Positions 5,644-12,379 of a DNA stretch of 12,379 nt are shown in pieces; positions within the stretch are counted from its first letter, which is position 1; each line of letters begins with the position of its first letter. Source of the DNA: Sphingomonadaceae bacterium (GTDB lineage: Bacteria; Pseudomonadota; Alphaproteobacteria; Sphingomonadales; Sphingomonadaceae). The DNA lies in assembly GCA_013821585.1 (NCBI GenBank), contig JACDGO010000029.1, positions 1 to 12,379 of the forward strand, written 5' to 3'. The notes beneath the pieces were generated by a model. That model was not told the DNA's origin, did no database searches, and was given only the letters and a program-made list of their open reading frames with translations. A program made the translations under genes and the position numbers.

Positions 5644-6468
5644 AACTTCACAAGCCCTGATCGCCTTCGGCTCGGGCCGCGCACCGGCGGGTACGAATGC
5701 CGCGAGATAGCCCCCGGCCGCGGGCATCGTCTGCATGTCGACCATCCTGTAGCCGACCGCGGCGAATTCGCATTCGAGCAGCTTTGGCGGCGTGCCGTGG
5801 AGATTGGTCGGGCGATCGGCGTCGACGACGATCACGCGCCCGCCCGGCTTCACCGAAGGGCGGAGGTTCCACAGGAACGCATAGGGGCTTTCGATCTCAT
5901 GATACATGTGGACCATGAACACGCGGTCGAAGCTCGCCTCGGGCAGCTTGGGATCGTCGGGCTCACCCAATCGGACGCTGACCGCGTCGAGCCGCTCGCG
6001 CGTCACGCGCTCGGCGAGCGCGTCGCGCACCTGGGGCACGATGTCCTCGGCGAGGACACGCCCCTTCTTGCCGATGCGCGTGGCGAGGCGGATCGTGTAA
6101 TAGCCCTCGCCCGCGCCGATGTCCGCGACGGTCATGCCGCGCTTCACGCCCGCGCGGTTCATTACGTCGGTCGCTTCCCCCGCCTTGTCGCGCGTCGGCT
6201 CGTCAGACCAGCGCGGGGAGACGATCGAGGCGACCGGGCGGTGCGCGGCGGGGAAGTCCGAGGGCTTGGGTTCGCGCGCGGCGGTGTCGGGATGGCAGGC
6301 GGCGAGGACGGAGAACAGAAAAAGAGCCGTTCCTCCCGAGCGAAGTCGAGCGACCGTTTCGAGCGAAGCGAGAAATGCGTAGCGACGAAGAAAGGAAAGG
6401 CCTCGACTGCGCTCGGCATAGTCCCTCGACTGCGCCCGGGAGGAACGGGGACGGCGTGCCGTGCTCAT
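5635..6468 (-). CDS. class I SAM-dependent methyltransferase with lipoprotein-like N-terminus
   Basis: A 277-residue product from ATG 6468, which overlaps the prfB stop as ATGA. The C-terminal 190 residues are a Rossmann-type methyltransferase: motif [12 protein letters not shown] (about 114-124), the acidic residue after strand 2 in [21 protein letters not shown], and [13 protein letters not shown]. It lacks the NPPY motif of PrmC, so it is not the RF2 methylase despite its position. A short hydrophobic stretch ending in a lipobox (FSVLAAC, Cys58) suggests an exported lipoprotein, as in other signal-peptide-bearing predicted methyltransferases. Residues about 7-48 are encoded by a REP-type repeat inserted just after the start codon. 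The signal peptide now has an unusually long Arg-rich front, and the original start may be lost. Substrate unknown. Confidence 0.82.
   Translation of the reverse strand: MSTARRPRSSRAQSRDYAERSRGLSFLRRYAFLASLETVARLRSGGTALFLFSVLAACHPDTAAREPKPSDFPAAHRPVASIVSPRWSDEPTRDKAGEATDVMNRAGVKRGMTVADIGAGEGYYTIRLATRIGKKGRVLAEDIVPQVRDALAERVTRERLDAVSVRLGEPDDPKLPEASFDRVFMVHMYHEIESPYAFLWNLRPSVKPGGRVIVVDADRPTNLHGTPPKLLECEFAAVGYRMVDMQTMPAAGGYLAAFVPAGARPEPKAIRACEVAE
6327..6448. repeat. REP/REPIN-like inverted repeat inside the methyltransferase 5' end
   Basis: The arms 6327-6354 and 6421-6448 are inverted copies matching at 25 of 28 bases (CCGTTCCTCCCG(A/G)GCG(A/C)AGTCGAG(C/G)GAC). Inside, CCTCGACTGCGCTCGG (6401-6416) is a further copy of the right arm core (6424-6439), in direct orientation with a 23-base period. 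CGTTTCGAGCGAAGCGAG (6355-6372) is a variant of the left arm. This nested TCGAC(T)GCGCTCG composition is typical of sphingomonad intergenic repeats. It lies in frame within a coding sequence, which is unusual. Confidence 0.7.
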
Positions 6469-7592
6469 TCCACGTCCTCCACCACGACCTTCTCTCCCGT
6501 CACCCGCTGGCTCAGCGCCGCCGCCATGAAGCGGTCGAGATCGCCGTCGAGCACGTCGCTGGGGGACGTCGATGTCACGCCGGTGCGCAAATCCTTCACC
6601 AGTTGATAGGGCTGGAGCACATAGCTTCTGATCTGGTGCCCCCAGCCGATGTCGGTCTTGGCGGCGTTCGCCGCGTCCGATTCCGCCTCGCGCTTTTGCA
6701 GCTCGTTTTCGTAGAGCCGCGCCTTCAGCTGCTTCATCGCCTCGGCGCGGTTCTTGTGCTGGCTGCGCTGGTTCTGGCACGAAACGACGATGTTGGTCGG
6801 GATGTGCGTGATCCTGACCGCGCTGTCGGTGGTGTTGATGTGCTGCCCGCCCGCGCCCGACGCGCGATAGGTGTCGATGCGCAAGTCGCTCTCAACGATC
6901 TCGATGTCGATGTCGTCATCGACCTCCGGATAGACCCAGACGCTCGCGAAGCTCGTGTGCCGCCGCGCGTTCGAATCATAGGGGCTGATGCGCACGAGGC
7001 GGTGCACGCCGCTCTCGGTCTTGGCATAACCATAGGCGTTCTCGCCTTTGAGCAGATAGGTCGCGGACTTGATCCCCGCCTGCTCGCCGGCGTGATAGTC
7101 GATCAGCTCGACCTTCATGCCGTGGCGCTCGGCCCAGCGCGTGTACATGCGGCTGAGCATTTCGGCCCAGTCCTGGCTCTCGGTCCCGCCCGCGCCCGAA
7201 TTGACCTCGACATAGGTGTTGTTCGCGTCGGCCTCCCCCGCGAGCAGCGCCGCGACCTTGTCGCGCTCGGCGCGCCCGGCGAGCTGGGCGAGGCTCGCGA
7301 CCGCGTCGTCCGCCATTGCGGTGTCGCCTTCGGCCTCCGCCATCTCCATCAGCTCGACGGTGTCGGAAAGCTCCGATCCGATCTCGCGCGTCGCGCCGAT
7401 CGCCTCCTCGAGCCGCCGCCGCTCGCGCATCACTTCCTGCGCGGCCTTGGGATCGTCCCACAGCGCCTGATCCTCGACGCGCGCGTTCAGCTCGTCGAGC
7501 CGCTTCAGCGCGCGGTCCCAGTCGAGGAACCGGCGCAGCAGCGCGAGCGCGGCATTGATCTGATCGACATGGCCCTGCGCTTCGGCGCGCAT
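6465..7592 (-). CDS. prfB: peptide chain release factor 2 (RF2)
   Basis: A 375-residue class I release factor that reads UGA and UAA stop codons and triggers peptide release on the ribosome. The helical domain 1 is followed by the codon-recognition and catalytic domains. The recognition tripeptide is SPY (203-205), where E. coli has SPF. The catalytic GGQ is at 248-250 in [18 protein letters not shown], with Ala244 at the position of the K-12 Thr246. The tail [22 protein letters not shown] is typical. The E. coli autoregulatory +1 frameshift site is absent: the equivalent stretch FLDWD is read straight through with no internal TGA. AAGGA 7 bases before the ATG supports the start. It follows PBP1A by 31 bases and overlaps the methyltransferase start. 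Confidence 0.98.
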   Translation of the reverse strand: MRAEAQGHVDQINAALALLRRFLDWDRALKRLDELNARVEDQALWDDPKAAQEVMRERRRLEEAIGATREIGSELSDTVELMEMAEAEGDTAMADDAVASLAQLAGRAERDKVAALLAGEADANNTYVEVNSGAGGTESQDWAEMLSRMYTRWAERHGMKVELIDYHAGEQAGIKSATYLLKGENAYGYAKTESGVHRLVRISPYDSNARRHTSFASVWVYPEVDDDIDIEIVESDLRIDTYRASGAGGQHINTTDSAVRITHIPTNIVVSCQNQRSQHKNRAEAMKQLKARLYENELQKREAESDAANAAKTDIGWGHQIRSYVLQPYQLVKDLRTGVTSTSPSDVLDGDLDRFMAAALSQRVTGEKVVVEDVE

Positions 7593-7623
7593 CGTTCGGT
7601 CCTTTGGGTGCGGAAACGGCGGG

Positions 7624-10149
7624 TTAGTAAATCCCGCCCTGCCTTTGCAAGAAATCGCTGTCGGGCCGGTTGCGCGGCAGCGGCGGTCGCACCGCGATCT
7701 TCGCGGCGTCGGCGGGGGGAAGCTCCTCGCGCCGCGCGGAGCGGCGCGGCTCGCTTTCGGGCTTGAACGCTTCCCAGATCACCGCCGATTTGGGGTCATC
7801 GCCCGGCCAAGCGCCATAGACGCGCTTGCCCGATCGGCGATCGATGCGGACCATGCGGATTCCCGCGGTGGCGCGGAACGGGATTACGGCCATGTCCTTC
7901 ATCGCCTTTTGCGCGAACGCCTTGAAGATCGGTGCGGCGATCACGCCGCCCTGCGCATAGCCGCCCATTGAGCGCGGCGTGTCATAACCCATATAGACTC
8001 CGCCGACGAGGTCGGGCGAGCCGCCGACGAACCAGACGTTGGTCGGGCCGGAGGTCGTGCCGGTCTTGCCGAACAGCGGCCGGTTGAGGTCGCGCAGCAC
8101 CGTCGCGGTGCCGCGCAGGATCACGCCCTCCATGATGTGAACGACCTGATAGGCGGTCATCGGATCGACCACCTGACGCGTCCGCGCGGGCGGGCGCGGC
8201 ATGGGTTTTCCGTCCCAATCGGGCTGGTCGCAACCGTCGCACGGGCGGCTGTCGGCGCGATAGATGACCTTGCCGTCGCGGTCCTGGACGAAATCGACGA
8301 GCGTCGGCTTCAACGCGCGGCCGTTGTTGGCGAGGATCGAATAGCCGTTGACCATCCGCATCACCGTCGTGTCGCCCGCGCCCAGCGCGATCGCGAGCAC
8401 TTTCGGATAGGGCTGACCCGGCGAGCTGATCCCCACTGCGTCGGCCATCTTGACGACATTGTCCATTCCGGTCTGGCTGGCGGCCCGCACCGTCATCAGA
8501 TTGCGCGACTGCTCGACGCCCCAGCGCATCGTCTGCGGCCCCGCGCCGCGCGTGTTGCCGAAGTTCCTGAAGCATTTCTGGCCGAGAACCGCGCCCTGAT
8601 AGACGCAGAACGGTCCGTCGACGATGATCGTCGCGGGCGTCATGCCGTGGTCGAGCGCGGCGGCATAGACGAACGGCTTGAAGCTCGACCCCGGCTGACG
8701 CAGCGCCTGCGTCGCGCGATTGAAGCTGCCGAGGCGCGCGTCGAACCCGCCCTGCATCGCCAGCACCTGCCCGGTGTGCGGGTTCTCGACGACCATCCCG
8801 CCAGAGATTTCGGGGATGTTGCGTAAGCTCCAGCCGCCGCCGTCGGGCGCGACTGCGATCGCGTCGCCCGGCTGGAGCGCGTCGAACGCCGCGCCGCCGC
8901 CGCGCTTCGGCATCGACGCGGCGGAGGCGGGCAGGCTTCCGGTCGATCCGTCGGCGAAGCCAATCCGCGCCGCGCCGCCTTCCTTCGCCAGCACGACGCC
9001 CGCACGCCAGTTCTGATAGGCGACGCCGATGTTCGTCGCAGCGAAATTCTGCTGCCAGTTGCCGGTCAAGTCGACATGGCCGATCGGCCCGTTCCAGCCG
9101 TGCCCGTGGTCGTAACGCAGCAGGCCGTCGCGCAGCGCGTCCTCGGCATAATGCTGCAACGGCGGCGACAGCGAGGTGCGTACCCAGAGTCCGCCCGCAT
9201 AGACCGAGTTCGGCCCCGCCTTCGCGTCTTCGCCGAAGCGCGCGATCAGCGCCCGGCGGACTTCCTCGGTGAAATAACCGGCATTGGCGTCGTCGTGCGG
9301 CACGACGCGACCGACGGTACCGAGCGGCGCGGCGCTCGCCGCCGCGAACTGCGCATCATCGATATAGCCGTTGCGGCGCATTTCGGTCAGCACATAATTG
9401 CGCCGCTCGATCGCGCGCGGCGTGAAGCGTTCGGGCGCGTAGTTCGCCGGCGCCTTGGGCAGGATCGCGAGATACGCCGCCTCGGGCAATGTCAAATCGC
9501 CGACATCCTTGTTGAAATAGGCGCGCGACGCCGACTGGACGCCATAGGCGTTGCGCCCGAGGAAGATCTGGTTGAGGTAGAGCTCGATGATCTGCTGCTT
9601 CGAAAGCACGTCCTCGATCCGGTAGGCGAGGATCGCCTCCTTGATCTTCCTGCCCACCGAATATTCGTTGCCGACGAGCAGGTTCTTCGCGACCTGCTGC
9701 GTGATCGTCGATCCGCCCTTCGCGCGGCGGCCCGAGCCGAGTTTCGAGACATAGTCGATCACCGCGCCCGCGAGGCCCGGATAATCGACGCCGCCGTGGC
9801 TGAAGAATGTCTTGTCCTCGGCGGAGATGAACGCGTCGATCACGACCTTGGGATATTCGTCGAACGCGAGCTGGACGCGCCGCTCGCGCGCGTAGCTGTG
9901 GATCGGCGTCCCGTCGTAACCGCGCACGTTGGTAGGCAGCGGCGGGCGGTAGCTGAGCAAGGTCCGGGCATCGGGCAGCCCGCGCGCGAACACCAGCCAG
10001 ACGATCAGCCACAAGAGGAGGAGCGCGGCGACGAGCATCGCTGCCAAGCGCGCCCAGCGCTGTTGCCACAGCCCGCGCATCCGCTCGAGCGCAACCCCGC
10101 CGTCGCGCCGCAAGTTAAGCCGCAGCGTGTCGCTCTCACCCTCGTCCAT
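7624..10149 (-). CDS. mrcA: penicillin-binding protein 1A, bifunctional transglycosylase/transpeptidase
   Basis: An 841-residue class A PBP that polymerises lipid II and cross-links peptidoglycan in the periplasm. An Arg-rich cytoplasmic N-terminus and one signal anchor (about 35-55) precede the GT51 domain, which has [14 protein letters not shown] (catalytic Glu111), [14 protein letters not shown] (144-157) and [10 protein letters not shown] (Glu189). A linker/OB-like region of roughly residues 320-450 follows, then the transpeptidase with SSFK (active Ser488), SRN (548-550) and KTGTT (695-699). All catalytic residues are intact. The Cys pairs at 515/526 and 637/640 are not part of the core motifs. 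AGAGGA 8 bases before ATG 10149 supports the start. The amidase gene is 47 bases upstream and prfB 31 bases downstream, so the three are probably co-transcribed. Confidence 0.98.
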   Translation of the reverse strand: MDEGESDTLRLNLRRDGGVALERMRGLWQQRWARLAAMLVAALLLLWLIVWLVFARGLPDARTLLSYRPPLPTNVRGYDGTPIHSYARERRVQLAFDEYPKVVIDAFISAEDKTFFSHGGVDYPGLAGAVIDYVSKLGSGRRAKGGSTITQQVAKNLLVGNEYSVGRKIKEAILAYRIEDVLSKQQIIELYLNQIFLGRNAYGVQSASRAYFNKDVGDLTLPEAAYLAILPKAPANYAPERFTPRAIERRNYVLTEMRRNGYIDDAQFAAASAAPLGTVGRVVPHDDANAGYFTEEVRRALIARFGEDAKAGPNSVYAGGLWVRTSLSPPLQHYAEDALRDGLLRYDHGHGWNGPIGHVDLTGNWQQNFAATNIGVAYQNWRAGVVLAKEGGAARIGFADGSTGSLPASAASMPKRGGGAAFDALQPGDAIAVAPDGGGWSLRNIPEISGGMVVENPHTGQVLAMQGGFDARLGSFNRATQALRQPGSSFKPFVYAAALDHGMTPATIIVDGPFCVYQGAVLGQKCFRNFGNTRGAGPQTMRWGVEQSRNLMTVRAASQTGMDNVVKMADAVGISSPGQPYPKVLAIALGAGDTTVMRMVNGYSILANNGRALKPTLVDFVQDRDGKVIYRADSRPCDGCDQPDWDGKPMPRPPARTRQVVDPMTAYQVVHIMEGVILRGTATVLRDLNRPLFGKTGTTSGPTNVWFVGGSPDLVGGVYMGYDTPRSMGGYAQGGVIAAPIFKAFAQKAMKDMAVIPFRATAGIRMVRIDRRSGKRVYGAWPGDDPKSAVIWEAFKPESEPRRSARREELPPADAAKIAVRPPLPRNRPDSDFLQRQGGIY

Positions 10150-10196
10150 CGCAGGCGTCCTCTAACAGCTTTGCGAGGCGTTGGAAGCGCGTTGCG

Positions 10197-11027
10197 CTAT
10201 CGCTTCGTCAGCTTACGGGCGAACAACACGTCCACGGCGCGCCGCACCGCTGTCGCGATCGCCGCGCGGCCCGACGGCGAGGTGATCCGCGCGACATCCT
10301 CGGGGTTCGTCACATAGCCGACCTCTAGCAGCACCGCGGGCGTGTCGGGCGCCTTGAGCACCGCGAAGCCCGCCATCCGGTGATAGGCGCCGCGGAATGG
10401 CACGTTTCCGCCGCTTTCGCGCCGCAGCAGGTCGGCGAAGTGCGACGAGGCGTCCATCGTCTCGCGCTGCGCGAGGTCGATCAGGATCGACGAGACGTCG
10501 CCGTTCGCGCGCGACAGATCGACGCCGTTGATGATGTCGGCCTTATTCTCGCGCCGCGCGAGCTCGGCGGCGCGCGCGTCCGACGCGACCTCCGAAAGCG
10601 TGTAGATCGTCGCCCCGCTCGCCTCGCCCACCCCGCTGTCGGCGTGGACCGAGATGAACAGATCGGCCTTCAAGGCGCGCGCGACCTCGCTGCGCTCCTG
10701 AAGGATCAGGAAATGGTCGTCCTCGCGCGTCAGCGCGACGCGAACCCGGCCCCCTTTGAGCAATTCGTCGCGGATCGCATGTGCCATCGCCAGCGTCACG
10801 TCCTTCTCGCGCACGCCGCCTTCGGGCGCGATCGCGCCGGGATCATAGCCGCCGTGCCCCGCGTCGATCACGACCAGCGGCCGCCCTACGCGCCCGAGGA
10901 TGCGCGGCGCGGGAAGGCCCGGCTGCGGCGGATCGAGTGGGATGGTGATCGAGTAGCGGCTGTGCGCGGGCGTCGCCATCGCGAGCTGCGACCCGGCGAC
11001 GGCGAGGGCGGCGACAAGCGTCAGCAT
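10197..11027 (-). CDS. N-acetylmuramoyl-L-alanine amidase (Amidase_3)
   Basis: A 276-residue periplasmic zinc amidase that cuts the bond between MurNAc and the stem peptide, as AmiABC do during cell separation. The zinc ligands are His58 (VVIDAGHGG), Glu74 (GGVREKDV) and His128 (FISVHADSG). The catalytic Glu235 is in VLLEVGYVTN. An insertion of about 50 residues (165-215) occupies the place of the regulatory helix seen in division amidases. There is no AMIN targeting domain, so the domain alone follows a signal peptide (LTLVAALAVAGSQLAMATPA). I chose ATG 11027 because AGAGG lies 7 bases upstream. A TTG at 11087 would add a basic n-region of 20 residues and cannot be excluded, since the ATG version has no positive charge before its hydrophobic core. 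Confidence 0.94.
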   Translation of the reverse strand: MLTLVAALAVAGSQLAMATPAHSRYSITIPLDPPQPGLPAPRILGRVGRPLVVIDAGHGGYDPGAIAPEGGVREKDVTLAMAHAIRDELLKGGRVRVALTREDDHFLILQERSEVARALKADLFISVHADSGVGEASGATIYTLSEVASDARAAELARRENKADIINGVDLSRANGDVSSILIDLAQRETMDASSHFADLLRRESGGNVPFRGAYHRMAGFAVLKAPDTPAVLLEVGYVTNPEDVARITSPSGRAAIATAVRRAVDVLFARKLTKR

Positions 11028-11353
11028 CGCGCGGCCTCTTGCCAGCGAACGCGCCTGATGAACAGCGCGGCAGCCGTCGTCCTGCAACGGGTGTTGGAAA
11101 GAAGGTCACGGAGAGACGCCAACGAAGGGGCGGCGGGCCGTGGGAAACAATCTCGAGCCGCCAGCGTGGAAGGAGCGAGTTGGCAGTCCCCCACGACCCC
11201 CAGCCTGCAAATCGGTTCGTGTCCCCGGAATTGCCACCGTAATGGCACCGTTATCAACGCGCAGAGCTGTGTCCTGCACGGTCAGGGTCGGGTCGGAGGA
11301 CAAGCAACTTGTAGTGAGTGTCACCGCCCAAGCAGCGGCACGCATCCACGAAA
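11028..11353. other. gene-free stretch upstream of the amidase
   Basis: I find no convincing gene on either strand in these 326 bases. The open frames have no recognisable motifs and none has a ribosome binding site. Composition is less regular than in the flanking genes. Small inverted repeats are present, such as TGCCACCGTAATGGCA near 11230, but none resembles a terminator. The amidase operon promoter should be here; the best candidate pair (TTGCAG at 11087-11082) has no good -10. Confidence 0.4.
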
Positions 11354-11997
11354 TCACGCGAAGCGGACGGAAACCTGTCGGCGATGCCGCATCGCGCCGC
11401 CAATCGCGCCGAAGCCGACGATCATCATTGCCCAGATCGCAGGTTCGGGCACGGGGCTTACGGGCACCGCCTCAACGGAGAAATCATCCATCAATATCGC
11501 GCCAGGATCATTCCGACCGTGAACCTCCAGATCCATCGATGTGCCAATAGCAACGAGGTTGTTGACGAAGAACTGCCGATAAGGATCTGAACACTCGGAT
11601 CGGTGGAATTATTCGGGTCCAAGACATATGAAACAAGTTGCCCGTCCCAATAAACCGAGAATCCGGTCCCCGGCCCACCATATTCCGACTCCCAGAAGCT
11701 AAGCATGTAGGTTTGGCCCGGCATGGTCGTTAGAAGCTGGCCAAAGAAGTCACCTTCACCGTACAGCAGGCATTCCTCGCCAATACAGCTCGTACCGTAG
11801 GACTGGCTGCCGGTGTGAGCTTGGTCGCCATACAAATCGACAGTGCCGATGTTTCGATCAGGGCCGTATCACGTCGTATCATAGCCTCGGTTGTCGACGA
11901 TCTCGAAGCTGGGGTTCACGACAATGATCTGGGCGGCGGCGGGCGCAGCGGACAGCACCACTAAGGCGGCTGCGAGCAGCCGAGTTGCGTTCTTCAT
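11354..11997 (-). pseudogene. PEP-CTERM sorting-domain protein, broken by a stop and a frameshift
   Basis: Read across two lesions, this is a complete PEP-CTERM protein of about 214 residues. It starts at ATG 11997 with a clear signal peptide (MKNATRLLAAALVVLSAAPA...AQ), then IIVVNPSFEIVDNRGYDTT. An in-frame TGA at 11871-11869 (codon 43) follows. The same frame then resumes with YGPDRNIGTVDLYGDQAHTGSQSYGT and a beta-rich domain to about TDPS. Between roughly 11625 and 11560 the frame shifts, equivalent to one missing base, to RQFFVNNLVAIGTSMDLEVHG and the tail. The tail is an exosortase signal: VPEPAIWAMMIVGFG, a hydrophobic helix, then the basic RHRR. Such proteins are exported, cleaved and released or attached at the envelope by exosortase, often with exopolysaccharide. 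Decay is the simplest explanation; sequencing error is possible, but two independent errors are less likely. Confidence 0.75.
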
Positions 11998-12022
11998 TGC
12001 GACACCCATTTTAGATGGACGG

Positions 12023-12052
12023 ATTGTAATCTCCCGCTCATCCTTACTTCAA
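12023..12052 (-). promoter_or_regulatory. candidate promoter of the PEP-CTERM pseudogene
   Basis: On the minus strand TTGAAG (12052-12047) and TACAAT (12028-12023) are separated by 18 bases, ending about 25 bases before the ATG at 11997. The broken gene therefore still appears to have a promoter. Confidence 0.45.
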
Positions 12053-12145
12053 GAAAACAACAGTTTTAAAAGTGACAGTTGGTCCCGATGCGGCACAGTG
12101 ATGCACGATCAAGGTCGGCCCGTGATGACCAAAGTAAGAGCTAGG

Positions 12146-12165
12146 TATCAACCGGCCGGTTGATA
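12146..12165. promoter_or_regulatory. 20-bp perfect palindrome
   Basis: TATCAACCGGCCGGTTGATA is fully self-complementary with no loop. No T-run follows on either strand, so it is not a standard terminator. A dimeric regulator binding site or a cruciform-forming sequence is more likely. It lies in the gene-free stretch between the PEP-CTERM remnant and the insertion sequence. Confidence 0.5.
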
Positions 12166-12284
12166 TGCGGCCAGCCCCCCTTTCGCGGATTTTCGCGGTC
12201 CAGAACCTCCGCTCAAAATTAGACCGGCCCGATCAGGCCAGCCGCGCCATGACCCCCGCCGTTATTACAGTAACAGTTTACTTA
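12166..12284. other. gene-free spacer with short tandem repeat
   Basis: Together with 11998-12165 this forms about 290 bases without a gene. TTTCGCGGATTTTCGCGG (12181-12198) is a two-copy tandem repeat of TTTCGCGG. TTACAGTAA (12264-12272) is a small palindrome. No frame on either strand shows a recognisable protein or start signal. Confidence 0.4.
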
Positions 12285-12379
12285 GAGTCCGTTTCGAATC
12301 TCATGCGTAACGAGCTAGACGGCGAATGAGCATCATGGCGGATGCGGCGTACAGGAACGCGGTGGCGGATCGGATAGTG
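12285..12379 (-). mobile_element. end of an IS5-family-like insertion sequence
   Basis: GAGTCCGTTTCGAA at 12285-12298 sits just outside the transposase stop, where the terminal inverted repeat of a compact IS is expected. The bases before it are TTA (12282-12284), which would suit a TNA target duplication of the IS1031 subgroup. The other end is outside the window, so neither the repeat nor the duplication can be confirmed here. Confidence 0.5.
12301..12379 (-). CDS. C-terminus of a transposase, IS5-family-like (partial)
   Basis: The last 25 codons are present, ending in FLYAASAMMLIRRLARYA and TGA (12303-12301). A phenylalanine-started hydrophobic helix followed by a basic Arg-rich end is the usual finish of IS5-type DDE transposases, which have F-L-A-A-...-I-R/W-L-R near the terminus. 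The catalytic DDE residues lie outside the window. The identification rests on this tail and the adjoining inverted-repeat-like end, so the family is tentative. Confidence 0.5.
   Translation of the reverse strand, partial: TIRSATAFLYAASAMMLIRRLARYA

Noticed and set aside
6327..6448. CRISPR-like array
   Set aside because: The repeats are inverted, nested and too close together, without regular spacers; they fit a REP element.
6465..7592. Programmed +1 frameshift in prfB
   Set aside because: The region equivalent to the E. coli CUU UGA site has no stop codon; the gene is read in one frame.
6375..7766. 463-codon plus-strand frame opposite prfB
   Set aside because: Antisense shadow of a gene with unmistakable RF2 motifs.
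9076..10317. 413-codon plus-strand frame opposite mrcA
   Set aside because: Antisense shadow of the PBP1A transglycosylase domain; no motif and no ribosome binding site.
11891..12163. 90-codon plus-strand frame at the right end
   Set aside because: It runs antisense to the PEP-CTERM signal peptide and through its promoter, and has no recognisable product.

Overview
The window is GC-rich, densely packed chromosomal DNA that looks like an alphaproteobacterium of the sphingomonad group (Sphingomonas or a close relative). The evidence is high-GC codon use, an RF2 gene without the programmed frameshift and with SPY rather than SPF, a PEP-CTERM tail of the WAMMIVGFGAIGG...RHRR kind, and a REP-type repeat built on TCGACTGCGCTCGG / GAGCGAAGTCGAG. 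The group assignment is an inference from these features; no rRNA gene is present.

Layout: (1) 1-1995, minus strand: a compact run read from right to left, VapB/FitA-type antitoxin, VapC PIN toxin, GFA-family zinc protein, alpha/beta hydrolase, then the first codons of an exported protein leaving the window. The first three genes are joined by 4-base stop/start overlaps, and the hydrolase frame runs through the GFA stop. (2) 2000-2099: a divergent control region with direct repeats and a palindrome. (3) 2100-3985, plus strand: a TelA-family toxic-anion-resistance protein and an overlapping two-TM XpaC-like partner. (4) 4037-4630, minus: a less GC-rich gene with a HEPN RX5H motif, resembling AbiU2-type proteins. 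(5) 4750-5625, plus: a YghU-type glutathione transferase/disulfide reductase. (6) 5635-11027, minus: a housekeeping block, in transcription order an N-acetylmuramoyl-L-alanine amidase, PBP1A (mrcA), release factor 2 (prfB) and a lipoprotein-like methyltransferase whose N-terminus is encoded by a REP element. (7) 11028-12379: a degenerate end with a broken PEP-CTERM gene (in-frame stop plus frameshift), a perfect 20-bp palindrome and the end of an IS5-family-like insertion sequence.

The amidase and PBP1A act on periplasmic peptidoglycan and appear co-transcribed with prfB. The left third is accessory: a toxin-antitoxin pair, TelA/XpaC-like stress genes and a HEPN protein, interleaved with small redox or detoxification enzymes (GFA, YghU). 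I saw no CRISPR array, tRNA or rRNA. No wholly new multi-gene system can be demonstrated. The least ordinary items are the four-gene coupled VapBC-GFA-hydrolase run (whose last gene lacks a normal start codon), the HEPN gene, the REP element captured as a protein N-terminus, and the decaying PEP-CTERM gene beside an IS end.
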